A stretch of DNA of 64,000 bases from CALKJP01 sp046299555 (GTDB lineage: Bacteria; Bacteroidota; Bacteroidia; JACCXN01): contig JBKBHS010000001.1 in assembly GCA_046299555.1 (NCBI GenBank), forward strand, positions 1,302,001 through 1,366,000, given 5' to 3'. Position 1 is the first letter of the stretch. The number at the start of each line of letters is the position of its first letter. Shown here piece after piece: positions 7,451 to 17,164 of this stretch. The notes under the pieces were generated by a model. The model was not told where the DNA came from. It did no database searches and was given only the letters and a program-made list of their open reading frames with translations. The position numbers were made by a program, and so were the translations under genes.

Positions 7451-10072
7451 ATGAGAAAAATTTTAATAATATTATTTTTATTAAGTAATCTAAAGATATT
7501 TTCACAAAGTATTATAAATGCCGGAAATGACACAAATATATGTGGAGGCCCATATGTGCTTAATGCAACTTTATCGCCAATAGTAACAGTAGCTAATCCA
7601 ACACAAATCAGCTTATCAGATGACCAATTTAGTGGAGTAATAAATATTGGATTTCCTTTTACATATTATGGAACAACTTATACAACATGTTTAATATCGT
7701 CCAATAATTACATTTCATTTAATACCCAACATGCCAATGGTTATTCTCCATGGTCAATTGGAGGTAATGTTCCAACAACAACTCCTGCAGAAATTCTTAA
7801 TTCAGTTTTAGGGCCTTGGCAGGATATAAATCCTGGAGTAGGCGGTACCATTCGCTATGCAACAGTTGGTAATGCTCCTAATAGAATCTTTGTTGTGGAG
7901 TATTGTAATATACCAATGTTTAGTTGTACCAATCTTCAATTCTCAAGTCAGATACTTTTGTTTGAAGGTTCAAATTATATTGAAACACATATAATAAATA
8001 AACCTTTATGTACTTCATGGAATAGCGGTCAGGCAATTCATGCAACGCATAATAATGGAGGAACTATTGCTCATGTAGTACCGGGTAGAAATTCAGGAAC
8101 ACAATGGACAGCTGCAAGCGAAGGTAGAAGATGGGTACCTATTAGTGCAACAAATTATAATATTCAAACAATACCTTATAATCCAATAATATTAGGTAAT
8201 CCGGGTAATATTCAATGGTCAATTGTTGGAAATCCAACAGTTATTGGAACAGGAGCTTCAATTACAGTTTCACCTACAGTTACTACAAGTTATGTAGCTT
8301 CTATAAGTGGAGGTTGCAGCGGAATAGCATTCAGAGATACTGTTCAAATTACAGTGGGCTCAGCACAAGTAAGTGCAGGTGCTGATGTTACCATTTGTCA
8401 AGGAAACTCTACACAATTAAATGCAACTTTTAACAACGATTTTATTTATAACTGGACACCCAACATCGCATTAAATAATTCTACTATACATAATCCGGTT
8501 GCAAATCCAACAGCCACTACAAGCTATGTTGTGCAAGTTACAAGTATATCCAATCCAAGCTGTGTATCGTATGATACTGTAGTTGTAAATGTGGTTGTAC
8601 CTCCTAATATTTCAGTAACAGATACAGCTATTTGTATTGGTAATTCAGCCATATTACAAGCTTTTGTAACAGAACCAAATGGAAACTTTTTATGGCAACC
8701 CATAGGAGCTAACACTTCAACGGTTACAGTAAATCCTACACAAATATCAAATTATATTGTTTCATATACACTTTCTGTATGTCCAACAGTATATGATACT
8801 GCAACAGTTACGGTTTATAATTTACCTACAATTTCTGTTACGGCACAGCAAAATCCGATTTGTTCCGGAACTTCAACGGTGCTAACCGCAAATGGAGGAG
8901 TAAGTTATGTATGGCAATTATCGCCAAATATAAGTGATACTATTGGAGCGGGTGTAATTGTAAATCCGGCAACAGATGAACGATTTTATGTAAGGGGTAC
9001 TGATGCTAACGGATGTTCGGATACTTCATCTATTTTTATAAATGTATATCCGGAGTTATCAATTATTGGGTCAAATGATACGGCAATTTGTTTTGGTGAT
9101 ACTACTCAACTTTTATTTGTATCTGCAAGCGGAGGTAATGGTGGGCCGTATACTTATACTTGGTTACCATCAAATAGTTTAACATTTTTAAATGATACCT
9201 TAGTTAAAGCACATCCGCCAGTTACCACATCGTATGTAATTACTGTTACTGATAATTGTACAGTAACGCCAGCTTCTGATACTATTACAGTAACAATTAA
9301 TCCGCTTCCCCTTGTAAATATTGATACAGACACAACTCAAGGATGTTTGCCTTTAAAAATTAATTTTAAAAATTTAACTACCCCTGCACCAGCATCATGT
9401 TTCTGGAATTTTGGTAATGGGAATTATTCTACTACCTGTGGCGATCAGGTAAATACTTATAAAGAAGAAGGGATTTTTTCTGTTTCATTATTAGTTACAG
9501 ATGTAAATGGCTGTAAAAACAAATTAGAAAATTATCCTATTTCAGTTTTCCCATTACCTAAAGCAGACTTTTTATATACGCCACAACCTGTAAATGTTTT
9601 AGATCAGTATACGCAATTTGTAGATACTTCAAGTGCTGATGTAATTACATGGTGGTGGGATTTTGGCGGTTTAGGATACGATAGCATTCAGCATCCATAT
9701 TTTAAATTTGAAGAGGCTGGAGAATTTGCTGTAAAGCAAGTTGTGATGAATGGATATGGGTGTTATGATTCAATTACAAGAATTATTGAAGTAAATGATA
9801 ATTTATCATTATGGATACCTAATTCATTTACACCCGGTAATAAAGATGGTTTAAATGATTATTTTATGCCTATGGGGCTTAGTATGTATAATGGTAATTT
9901 TGAATTAAGGATTTTTAATCGTTGGGGAGAAGAAATTTTCAAAACCAATACAATAGAAAATCCTTGGAAAGGGGATAATTGCCAATCGGGTGTATATACA
10001 TGGCGATTAGATATTACCGACCCACAAGGAAAATCAATTGTAAAATACGGACATGTAAATTTAATACGTTAA
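7451..10072 (+). CDS. Secreted Ig/PKD-repeat protein with gliding-motility C-terminal domain
   Basis: The protein (873 aa) starts with a signal peptide (about 1-18, MRKILIILFLLSNLKIFSQS). A distinct globular N-terminal domain (about 40-245) contains GFPFTYYGTTY and a VLGPWQDINPG motif resembling the beta-sandwich modules found at the front of many Bacteroidota secreted proteins. Four or five Ig/PKD-like units follow, then a PKD domain with CFWNFGNG, one with WWWDFGG, and the CHU_C signal (PNSFTPGNKDGLNDYF, FNRWGEEIF, GVYTWRLDI). It is probably T9SS-exported and surface-associated. It overlaps the next start by one base (TAATG), so the two are almost certainly cotranscribed. Confidence 0.92.
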   Translation: MRKILIILFLLSNLKIFSQSIINAGNDTNICGGPYVLNATLSPIVTVANPTQISLSDDQFSGVINIGFPFTYYGTTYTTCLISSNNYISFNTQHANGYSPWSIGGNVPTTTPAEILNSVLGPWQDINPGVGGTIRYATVGNAPNRIFVVEYCNIPMFSCTNLQFSSQILLFEGSNYIETHIINKPLCTSWNSGQAIHATHNNGGTIAHVVPGRNSGTQWTAASEGRRWVPISATNYNIQTIPYNPIILGNPGNIQWSIVGNPTVIGTGASITVSPTVTTSYVASISGGCSGIAFRDTVQITVGSAQVSAGADVTICQGNSTQLNATFNNDFIYNWTPNIALNNSTIHNPVANPTATTSYVVQVTSISNPSCVSYDTVVVNVVVPPNISVTDTAICIGNSAILQAFVTEPNGNFLWQPIGANTSTVTVNPTQISNYIVSYTLSVCPTVYDTATVTVYNLPTISVTAQQNPICSGTSTVLTANGGVSYVWQLSPNISDTIGAGVIVNPATDERFYVRGTDANGCSDTSSIFINVYPELSIIGSNDTAICFGDTTQLLFVSASGGNGGPYTYTWLPSNSLTFLNDTLVKAHPPVTTSYVITVTDNCTVTPASDTITVTINPLPLVNIDTDTTQGCLPLKINFKNLTTPAPASCFWNFGNGNYSTTCGDQVNTYKEEGIFSVSLLVTDVNGCKNKLENYPISVFPLPKADFLYTPQPVNVLDQYTQFVDTSSADVITWWWDFGGLGYDSIQHPYFKFEEAGEFAVKQVVMNGYGCYDSITRIIEVNDNLSLWIPNSFTPGNKDGLNDYFMPMGLSMYNGNFELRIFNRWGEEIFKTNTIENPWKGDNCQSGVYTWRLDITDPQGKSIVKYGHVNLIR

Positions 10073-10584
10073 TGAAGAATATCGTTTTAAAAGCATTTTT
10101 AGCTATTGCAATTATAGTTGCAATGGGTTTTGAGGTAACTCATCAATTTATAGATTTTGAAGCAAAAAATTATAATGGAATTAATGTTGCAACATCGAGT
10201 ATTCAGGATAAAATTATAGTTCTACATACTATTTCATCTAAGTCAATTTCTTACAAAAAAGATTTATCTGTTTACAAAGAATTGCAAGGTATTTACCAAA
10301 AAGCTTTTTTTGACAGATATGCCAAAAAAGGATTAGTTGTAATAACCATTACGGATAAAATTTTAGACAATACCATTTTACCTAATTCAGATTTCACATT
10401 TTTATTAAATGATAAAACAATTAAATCAATACTTAAAAAATATAATCTAAATAAAAATGGAGGTAATATAATTGTTAACGGTAAAAGAGAAATAGTACAT
10501 TCCAATATTCCTACTGAAAAAATTAAATCTATGGTTGCTTCATTATTAACCAGAGATAGGGCTGCAATTAATTATTTTGAATAA
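10072..10584 (+). CDS. Small secreted or membrane-anchored hypothetical protein, possibly thioredoxin-like fold
   Basis: I place the start at the ATG that overlaps the upstream stop (TAATG), giving 170 residues; the upstream open frame is a shadow of the preceding gene. Residues about 5-22 are hydrophobic (signal peptide or anchor). The remainder alternates strands and helices (IIVLHTISSKS, YAKKGLVVITIT, NSDFTFLLND, GGNIIVNGKREIVHS) in an order reminiscent of TlpA/AhpC-like thioredoxin folds. There is no CxxC pair and no cysteine at all, so redox activity is unlikely. It sits between two giant T9SS cargo genes, so a role in their assembly or surface attachment is possible but not shown. Confidence 0.7.
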   Translation: MKNIVLKAFLAIAIIVAMGFEVTHQFIDFEAKNYNGINVATSSIQDKIIVLHTISSKSISYKKDLSVYKELQGIYQKAFFDRYAKKGLVVITITDKILDNTILPNSDFTFLLNDKTIKSILKKYNLNKNGGNIIVNGKREIVHSNIPTEKIKSMVASLLTRDRAAINYFE

Positions 10585-10590
10585 TAATTT

Positions 10591-13500
10591 ATGATAAACA
10601 AAGCTAATATTCTATTTATAATAATTCTAATATTTTCAAATAGAATTCTATTTGCTCAGGTAACTGCTCCTGACTGCAATGTGGCTGTAAATATATGTTC
10701 CAATGCTAACTTTGCCATTGATCCAAATGGCCCAGGAGCGGTTAATGATTTTACTTCATTTTCGCATGGAGTTTCAAACCCCTTAACTAATCCTGCAAGT
10801 ACTAATTCTGGTTGCTTATTTTCAGGTGAACTTAATCCAACCTGGATGATAATTAATGTTGCAACATCGGGTAATTTAGAGTTTAATTTTGGTGCAGGAA
10901 CTCAAAGTGGTTGTTATGATTGGATAATGTGGCCTTATAATGCCAATACATGTAGCGGTATATTTAATAATACTTTACCTCCCGTAAGATGTAATTGGAA
11001 TGGAAATTGTGCAGATTGTGGAACCGGTATAGGCCCTGTACCTCCTAACGCAACTGGATTTAATTGTCAATCTAACTATGAACCAACTTTGCCGGTTACT
11101 GCCGGTCAGCAATTTATTATTTGTTTTTCAAATTATAGTGGAGTTTATACCAATGTGCCATTAAGTTTTACTGGAACGGCTCAAGTAAGTTGTAATCCCG
11201 TAAATGTTATTGGTGGAACAATTTGTCCCGGGCAATGTATTAATTTATTAGCCACAGGAGGTTTGAGCGGTCATACATGGACTCCTGCTACAGGATTAAA
11301 TACTACAACTGGTACTTCGGTACAAGCTTGCCCAACAACTACTACAACTTATACCGTAACTGCAAACATATTACCAAGCGGAACTGCCAGCGATACAGCT
11401 ATTGTTACCGTTTTACCTGCAAATGATCCTCAATGTTCAAGTACATGTTCTGTAACTGCAAGTAGTAATTCTCCAATTTGCGAAGGACAAACCTTAAATT
11501 TAACATCAACTAATCTAACAGGTTATACATATAGTTGGACAGGCCCCAATGGTTTTACATCTACAAACCAAAATCCAACCATTTCAAATGCAACGGCAGC
11601 AGCTTCCGGAACTTATACCGTAGTAGCTACATCAGGTACTGTTCAATGTTCCAGTTCTGTGAATGTAATTGTAAATCCTAAACCGGTGGTTTCTGTTACT
11701 CCTGCAAGTGCAAGTATATGTCAAGGAAATAACGTTTCACTTACGGCAAGTGGCGCAGATGGATATATTTGGAGTCCTGCGACAGGTTTGTCAGGAACAA
11801 CAATTGCTAATCCTGTAGCTAATCCTACAACTACTACTACTTATACTGTGATTGGAGCAAATTTAACCGGCTGTTCAGATACAACAAATGTTACTGTAAC
11901 GGTAAATCCTCTTCCTGTAATTACATTTACTCCGGCTAATCCTTCAATATGCGTTGGACAATCTGTAAATATTACTGCAAATGGGGCTAACTCGTATAAT
12001 TGGTCGCCTTCAAGTGGTTTAAATAATACCACATCGGCAGCTGTAGTAGCTAATCCATTAAATTCTACAAACTATACAGTAGTTGGTACTTCAGCAGCTG
12101 GTTGCACTAATACTGCAAACGTAACAGTTACAGTAAATGCGGTTCCAACTATTACAATAACTCCATCCAATCCTACCATTTGTAGTGGAGCGAGTACAAA
12201 TTTAGTAGCATCTGGTGCAAGTAATTATGTTTGGTCTCCTGCAACCGGATTAAATACAACCACATCGGCAAGTGTTACAGCTTCGCCATCAAATACAACA
12301 GTTTATCAAGTTATTGGCTCAACAGCTCAAGGCTGTGCTGATACTGCTTCAGTAACATTAACAGTAAATCCATCACCGGTTGTAACGGTTACACCGAATA
12401 ATCCAACTATTTGCCTGGGTAATAGCACAGTTTTAAATTTCGGTGGAGCGATTACTTATACAGTTTCTCCTCTTACCGGATTATCTGGTTTTACAGGAAC
12501 AAGTGTTAATGCATCTCCTCAAACTACTACTACTTATACCATTACGGGAACCGATGCCAATGGATGTGTAAATACTGCAACTGCAACAGTTACAATATTA
12601 AATTTGCCCAATATTGCTATAAACCCACCAAACCCTCAAATTTGTATCAATGGAAATATTGATATAACAGCTGTTGGGGCAGATACTTATACTTGGTCAC
12701 CGGCAATTGGTTTGTCATCTACTACCGGAGCAACGGTTAATGCAAGTCCATTAAATTCTACTACTTATACAATTACAGGAACAGATTTATTTGGATGTGT
12801 AAATACATTTACATTTAACTTAAATGTAAATCCATTACCCATAATTCAAGTAAATCCATCCGTAGCATATACTTGTCCGGGTGATTTTGTTTCACTTGTT
12901 GCCGGAGGTGCTGTAAATTATGTTTGGAGCCCTGCTACCGGATTAAATCAAACGTTAGGACCACAAGTTTTATCTAATCCTCCTTCTCCTATAACTTATA
13001 CTGTTGTTGGAACAGATGCAAATGGTTGTGTCGATTCAACCACAGTTTCAGTAGATTTTTATGATGTTCCAACAGCAAGTTTTACAGTTGATAAAACAGA
13101 AAGTTGCCCACCGCTTGAAGTAAATTTAACATCCACATCAAGTACAAATTTTGCATGCAATTGGACTTTAGGTGATGGCAATTTTTCTACAGATTGTAAT
13201 TTATCGTATAGCTATTCTGCTCCAGGTGAATATTCAGTGTTCTTAATGGTTACCGATTCAAATGGGTGCAGACATACTAGCCCTCCGCAACTATTAACAG
13301 TTTATGCATTACCTGAGGCACAATTTAATATTACTCCTCAAACTACTACCATTGTTTCTCCAACGGTATTTTTAGACGGATTATTTTCATCTGAAAATAC
13401 TACTTCATGGAGCTGGTTAATAAATAATTCAGATTCATTAATCGGAGCACAGGTAAATTATACTTTTCAAGATACCGGTTTATTCCCAATAACCTTGTAT

Positions 13501-13845
13501 GTAACTAATAGTTTGGGATGCATGGATTCGGTAACATACTATGCTAAAGTTTTGGATGATTTTACGTTTTTTATTCCAAATGCATTTACAGTAAATAATG
13601 ATGGATTAAATGAAACCTTTGGTCCGAAAGGAATTGGAATTAGCCCTTCAACAGAGGATTATGAGTTTATGATTTTTAATCGTTGGGGAGAAAAAATATT
13701 TGAAACAAATGATTTTAACCAACATTGGGACGGAAAGAAAAATGGAGCATTATGTGAAGCCGGTGTATATACTTACAAAATACGTTTAGTAAATATTTAT
13801 CGCCAACCAAAAGTTTACTATGGCCACTTTACTTTAATTAGATAA
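10591..13845 (+). CDS. Giant secreted Ig/PKD-repeat protein with gliding-motility C-terminal domain
   Basis: The 1084-residue product has a signal peptide (about 1-22, ending FAQ). A Cys-rich N-terminal domain (about 25-205) contains LNPTWMIINVATSGNLEF, a module often seen at the start of gliding-motility type surface proteins. About eight Ig/PKD-like repeats follow with SICxGxxxxLTAxGA and TTTYTVxG signatures. A PKD-type domain (CNWTLGDGNF), a second beta domain, and a CHU_C signal (PNAFTVNNDGLNETFG, FNRWGEKIFET, GVYTYKIRL) complete it. It is probably surface exposed and T9SS dependent. It closes the sigma-factor gene cluster. The last 8 bp overlap the convergent murB gene. Confidence 0.92.
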   Translation: MINKANILFIIILIFSNRILFAQVTAPDCNVAVNICSNANFAIDPNGPGAVNDFTSFSHGVSNPLTNPASTNSGCLFSGELNPTWMIINVATSGNLEFNFGAGTQSGCYDWIMWPYNANTCSGIFNNTLPPVRCNWNGNCADCGTGIGPVPPNATGFNCQSNYEPTLPVTAGQQFIICFSNYSGVYTNVPLSFTGTAQVSCNPVNVIGGTICPGQCINLLATGGLSGHTWTPATGLNTTTGTSVQACPTTTTTYTVTANILPSGTASDTAIVTVLPANDPQCSSTCSVTASSNSPICEGQTLNLTSTNLTGYTYSWTGPNGFTSTNQNPTISNATAAASGTYTVVATSGTVQCSSSVNVIVNPKPVVSVTPASASICQGNNVSLTASGADGYIWSPATGLSGTTIANPVANPTTTTTYTVIGANLTGCSDTTNVTVTVNPLPVITFTPANPSICVGQSVNITANGANSYNWSPSSGLNNTTSAAVVANPLNSTNYTVVGTSAAGCTNTANVTVTVNAVPTITITPSNPTICSGASTNLVASGASNYVWSPATGLNTTTSASVTASPSNTTVYQVIGSTAQGCADTASVTLTVNPSPVVTVTPNNPTICLGNSTVLNFGGAITYTVSPLTGLSGFTGTSVNASPQTTTTYTITGTDANGCVNTATATVTILNLPNIAINPPNPQICINGNIDITAVGADTYTWSPAIGLSSTTGATVNASPLNSTTYTITGTDLFGCVNTFTFNLNVNPLPIIQVNPSVAYTCPGDFVSLVAGGAVNYVWSPATGLNQTLGPQVLSNPPSPITYTVVGTDANGCVDSTTVSVDFYDVPTASFTVDKTESCPPLEVNLTSTSSTNFACNWTLGDGNFSTDCNLSYSYSAPGEYSVFLMVTDSNGCRHTSPPQLLTVYALPEAQFNITPQTTTIVSPTVFLDGLFSSENTTSWSWLINNSDSLIGAQVNYTFQDTGLFPITLYVTNSLGCMDSVTYYAKVLDDFTFFIPNAFTVNNDGLNETFGPKGIGISPSTEDYEFMIFNRWGEKIFETNDFNQHWDGKKNGALCEAGVYTYKIRLVNIYRQPKVYYGHFTLIR

Positions 13846-14854
13846 TATTTACTTCGCGTTCTAATCGAACTCCAAATTTATTAAATACAGATTGCAAAAT
13901 ATCTTCAGAAAGGCGGTAAATATCACCGCCTTTTGCATTTCCATAATTTACTAAAACAAGTGCTTGCAACTTATGCACTCCAAAATCATCTTTTCTAAAT
14001 CCTTTCCAGCCACATTGTTCAATTAACCAGCCTGCTGCCAGTTTTACGCTCCCATCATATTGAGGATAATTTGGAATATCCGGAAATTTAGATTTTAAAT
14101 TTTCAAAAGTGCTCTTATCTACAGTTGGATTTTTGAAAAAACTTCCTGCATTTCCAATCTCTGCAGGGTTGGGCAGTTTACTTTTTCTGATATTGATAAC
14201 CGCATCACTTATCGCCTTAATACTTAAATCTTTTATCCCCATTTTTTCTAACTCCTGTTCAATAGCACCATAGGAAGTGTTAAACTTAGGAGTTTTATTA
14301 AGGCGATAAATAACATGAGTTATAATGGCTTTATTTTTTAATTCATGTTTAAAGATGCTTTCTCTGTAAGCAAAATTGCATTGAGAATTATTTAATGAAA
14401 AATCAGTTAAATCTTCTGTAAAAATTCCATGTACACTTTCAATCACATCTTTTACTTCTACTCCATATGCACCAATATTTTGCATAGGACTTGCTCCTAC
14501 ATTACCCGGTATTAATGATAAATTTTCAACTCCGGCCAGATTGTTTTCAATACAATACATTACAAAGCTATGCCAGTTTACACCTGCGCCTACCTTTAGA
14601 TAAACATGCTTTTCGTCTTCATTTATTTTTTCAATTCCTGAAATATTATTTTTTAGAACCAAGCCATCAAAATCTTTAGTAAACAAAATATTGCTTCCTC
14701 CACCTAATACTAGCTTATTATTTTGTTTTGCTAAAGGATGCTCAAGTATATTTTTTAATGCATTAATATTTTCAAATTCGGTGAAATAATGGCAAAAGGC
14801 ATTTATACCAAAGGTATTAAAGCTTTTAAGCGAGAAGTTTTCTTTAAATTCCAT
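13838..14854 (-). CDS. murB: UDP-N-acetylmuramate dehydrogenase
   Basis: MurB (338 aa) reduces UDP-GlcNAc-enolpyruvate to UDP-MurNAc with NADPH and FAD in peptidoglycan synthesis. The FAD-binding half has NTFGI at the N-terminus, LGGGSNILF (about 50-58), and IPGNVGASPMQNIGAYGVE (about 117-135). The second half has the YRES motif, GNAGSFFKNP (about 235-244, catalytic Ser), and AAGWLIEQCGWKG (about 274-286). Length and the YRES type indicate a type I (E. coli-like) enzyme. It converges with the last giant secreted protein and overlaps it by 8 bp. Confidence 0.96.
   Translation of the reverse strand: MEFKENFSLKSFNTFGINAFCHYFTEFENINALKNILEHPLAKQNNKLVLGGGSNILFTKDFDGLVLKNNISGIEKINEDEKHVYLKVGAGVNWHSFVMYCIENNLAGVENLSLIPGNVGASPMQNIGAYGVEVKDVIESVHGIFTEDLTDFSLNNSQCNFAYRESIFKHELKNKAIITHVIYRLNKTPKFNTSYGAIEQELEKMGIKDLSIKAISDAVINIRKSKLPNPAEIGNAGSFFKNPTVDKSTFENLKSKFPDIPNYPQYDGSVKLAAGWLIEQCGWKGFRKDDFGVHKLQALVLVNYGNAKGGDIYRLSEDILQSVFNKFGVRLEREVNII
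13909..13934 (+). terminator. Possible terminator hairpin inside murB 3' end
   Basis: A 9-bp perfect stem AAAGGCGGT/ACCGCCTTT with a 7-base loop is followed on the plus strand by TTTT. It lies 64 bp past the end of the plus-strand secreted-protein cluster and inside the convergent murB coding sequence (the KGGDIYRLSE region). It could stop plus-strand transcription running into murB. Because the bases also encode protein, this is only a candidate. Confidence 0.4.
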
Positions 14855-14918
14855 CGTAAATATTTGCGTAAATTTACATTGTTTTTATTAATACTTTTAC
14901 GAATATAAATCTATAGCT

Positions 14919-16037
14919 TTGCCACGCGTAATTTTATCTGTTACTAACGATATAGCCACAGACCAAAGGGTGTATAAAGTGGCACTTACTTTACAAAAAT
15001 ATGGTTACGATGTAGAAGTAGTGGGGAGAAAATTAAAGAATAGCCTTCCTGTAAATCATTTACCATTTAAAACAAAACGATTTTCTTTATTTTTTAATAA
15101 AAAAGTTTTCTTTTATGCCGAATATAATTTAAGACTATTTTTCTTTCTATTATTTAATAAATCGGATGTTTTACATGCCAATGATTTAGATACTTTATTG
15201 CCGAACTATTTGGTTTCAAAAATTAAAGGAATTCCATTGGTTTATGATTCGCATGAATACTTTTGTTATGTTCCTGAACTGATTGAAAGGCCAACTGTTC
15301 AGAAAGTTTGGTTAGCAATTGAAAAAGCAATTTTCCCAAAACTTAAACATGTATTAACGGTTAATAATTCCATTGCTCGATTATATGAGCAGCAATACCA
15401 TGTTCCAGTAAAAGTTTTAAAGAATGTACCTTATAAATCGGTATATGAAAATAGGGTAATTAAAAGTAAAAAAGATTTAGGATTACCTGAAGATAAAGCC
15501 ATCATTATACTACAAGGTTCAGGAATCAACATAAATAGGGGAGCAGAAGAGGCCGTAGAAGCCATGCAATTTATAGATAATGCTATATTGTTGATAATTG
15601 GAGGTGGAGATGTTTTTTCAAATCTTCAAAAAATAGTGTTAAAACATCAATTACAAGAAAAAGTAATTTTGAAAAATAAAATGCCTTTTGATGAGTTAAT
15701 ACATTTTACTTTTAATGCTACTATTGGTTTAAGTATAGATAAACCCGGAAATCCAAACTATGAGAATAGTTTACCCAATAAACTGTTTGATTATATACAT
15801 GCCGGAATACCTGTTTTAGTTTCACCGCTACATGAAGTTAAAAAGGTTGTTTTACAATATAATATTGGTTGTGTAATTGATAATCATGACCCACAACATA
15901 TTGCTGAAAAGTTGAATTATATGTTAAATAGTGGAATGGCATATCAATCATGGAAAGAGAATTGTAAAAAAGCAGCTTTGGAAAATTGTTGGGAAAATCA
16001 GGAACATGTTTTAAAAGAAATTTATCAATCGTTGTGA
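14919..16037 (+). CDS. Glycosyltransferase, GT4-like
   Basis: The product (372 aa) begins MPRVILSVTNDIATDQRVYK, the usual start of a Bacteroidota GT4 family enzyme whose N-terminal Rossmann domain contacts the acceptor. An acceptor-side DSHEYF motif is at about 109. The C-terminal donor domain has ILQGSGININRGAEEAVEAM and an E-x7-E-like region around PNYENSLPNKLFDYIHAGIP (about 285-304). The start codon is TTG; no in-frame ATG allows the conserved N-terminus. The bases TAGCTTTG (14914-14921), a perfect match to the -7 promoter consensus, include this TTG, so either the promoter match is a coincidence or translation starts elsewhere. It is translationally coupled to the next glycosyltransferase. 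Confidence 0.85.
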   Translation: MPRVILSVTNDIATDQRVYKVALTLQKYGYDVEVVGRKLKNSLPVNHLPFKTKRFSLFFNKKVFFYAEYNLRLFFFLLFNKSDVLHANDLDTLLPNYLVSKIKGIPLVYDSHEYFCYVPELIERPTVQKVWLAIEKAIFPKLKHVLTVNNSIARLYEQQYHVPVKVLKNVPYKSVYENRVIKSKKDLGLPEDKAIIILQGSGININRGAEEAVEAMQFIDNAILLIIGGGDVFSNLQKIVLKHQLQEKVILKNKMPFDELIHFTFNATIGLSIDKPGNPNYENSLPNKLFDYIHAGIPVLVSPLHEVKKVVLQYNIGCVIDNHDPQHIAEKLNYMLNSGMAYQSWKENCKKAALENCWENQEHVLKEIYQSL

Positions 16038-17161
16038 CAGAAAAGTACCTGCATATTATATCATTTAATGTACCATATCCTGCTAATTATGGTGGAGTGA
16101 TTGATGTTTTTTACAAAATAAAAAAATTACATGAAGTAGGTGTGAAAATTATTCTCCACTGTTTTGTGTATGACCGACCTGAAGCTAAAGAACTTGAAAA
16201 ATATTGCTTAAAAGTTTATTATTATAAACGAAAATTAGGGCTTTTAAACGCCTTATCTTTTACGCCATATATTATCGGTTCGCGTAATTCAGAAGAGCTT
16301 TTGAATAATTTATTAAAAGACAATTACCCCATTGTTTTTGAAGGTTTACATTCCTGTTTTTATTTGAATCATCCTTTGTTAAAGAATAGAAAGAAGATTT
16401 ACCGTGAAAGCAATATTGAACACCATTATTATTATCATTTATATAAAGCTGAGAAGAATATCTTTAAGAAGCTATATTTTTTAAGCGAAGCGATTAAACT
16501 GTATTTCTTTCAATCAAAATTAAAATATGCAGATGAAATATTGGTAGTTTCTAAAGAAGATGCCTACTATTTGTCTGAAAAATTTCCGGAAAAAGAAATC
16601 AAGTTTATTCCGAGCTTTCACGCATTTGATCAATTGAGCTATAGCCAAAAAAATGGCAATTATGTTTTGTATCATGGAAATTTTTCGGTTGCTGAAAATG
16701 CCATAGCAGCTCATTATTTAATAGATGAGGTATATTCTAAATTGCCTGAAATTAAATTTGTGATGGCCGGATTAAACCCTTCGAATGAATTAAAAAAGAA
16801 GATTGACAAATATTCTAATATTACATTAATCCCTAATCCTGATGATGAACAAATGCAAAGATTAATTTCTGAAGCATCAATTAATACCTTGATTACCTTT
16901 CAGGCAACGGGGCTTAAATTAAAATTATTGAACGTATTGTTCTGCGGTAAACATTGTATCGTTAATTCTAAAATGCTTGTCGGTACCGATTTACATAATG
17001 CTTGTATTATTGCTGATACTGCCGATGAAATGATACATTCAATAAAGAAATGGATTTCAATTCCTTTTACGGAAGTTGATTTACGAAATAGAGAGGCTTT
17101 TATAAAAGATTTTATGAATGATCAGAAAACACATGCTTTTTTAAAAGCAGTATTTGATTAA
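16034..17161 (+). CDS. Glycosyltransferase
   Basis: I choose the GTG at 16034, which overlaps the upstream TGA (GTGA) and gives 375 residues starting VTEKYLHIISFNVPYPANYG; the open frame extends further upstream only inside the preceding gene. The PYPANYGGVIDV segment is the Gly-rich acceptor-site loop of GT4-like transferases. HGNFSVAENAIAAHYL (about 210-226) and the late ATGLKLKLLNVLFCGKH match the donor-binding half. Sugar specificity cannot be read. It is coupled to the preceding glycosyltransferase and probably works on the same glycan. Confidence 0.8.
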   Translation: MTEKYLHIISFNVPYPANYGGVIDVFYKIKKLHEVGVKIILHCFVYDRPEAKELEKYCLKVYYYKRKLGLLNALSFTPYIIGSRNSEELLNNLLKDNYPIVFEGLHSCFYLNHPLLKNRKKIYRESNIEHHYYYHLYKAEKNIFKKLYFLSEAIKLYFFQSKLKYADEILVVSKEDAYYLSEKFPEKEIKFIPSFHAFDQLSYSQKNGNYVLYHGNFSVAENAIAAHYLIDEVYSKLPEIKFVMAGLNPSNELKKKIDKYSNITLIPNPDDEQMQRLISEASINTLITFQATGLKLKLLNVLFCGKHCIVNSKMLVGTDLHNACIIADTADEMIHSIKKWISIPFTEVDLRNREAFIKDFMNDQKTHAFLKAVFD

Positions 17162-17164
17162 TAT

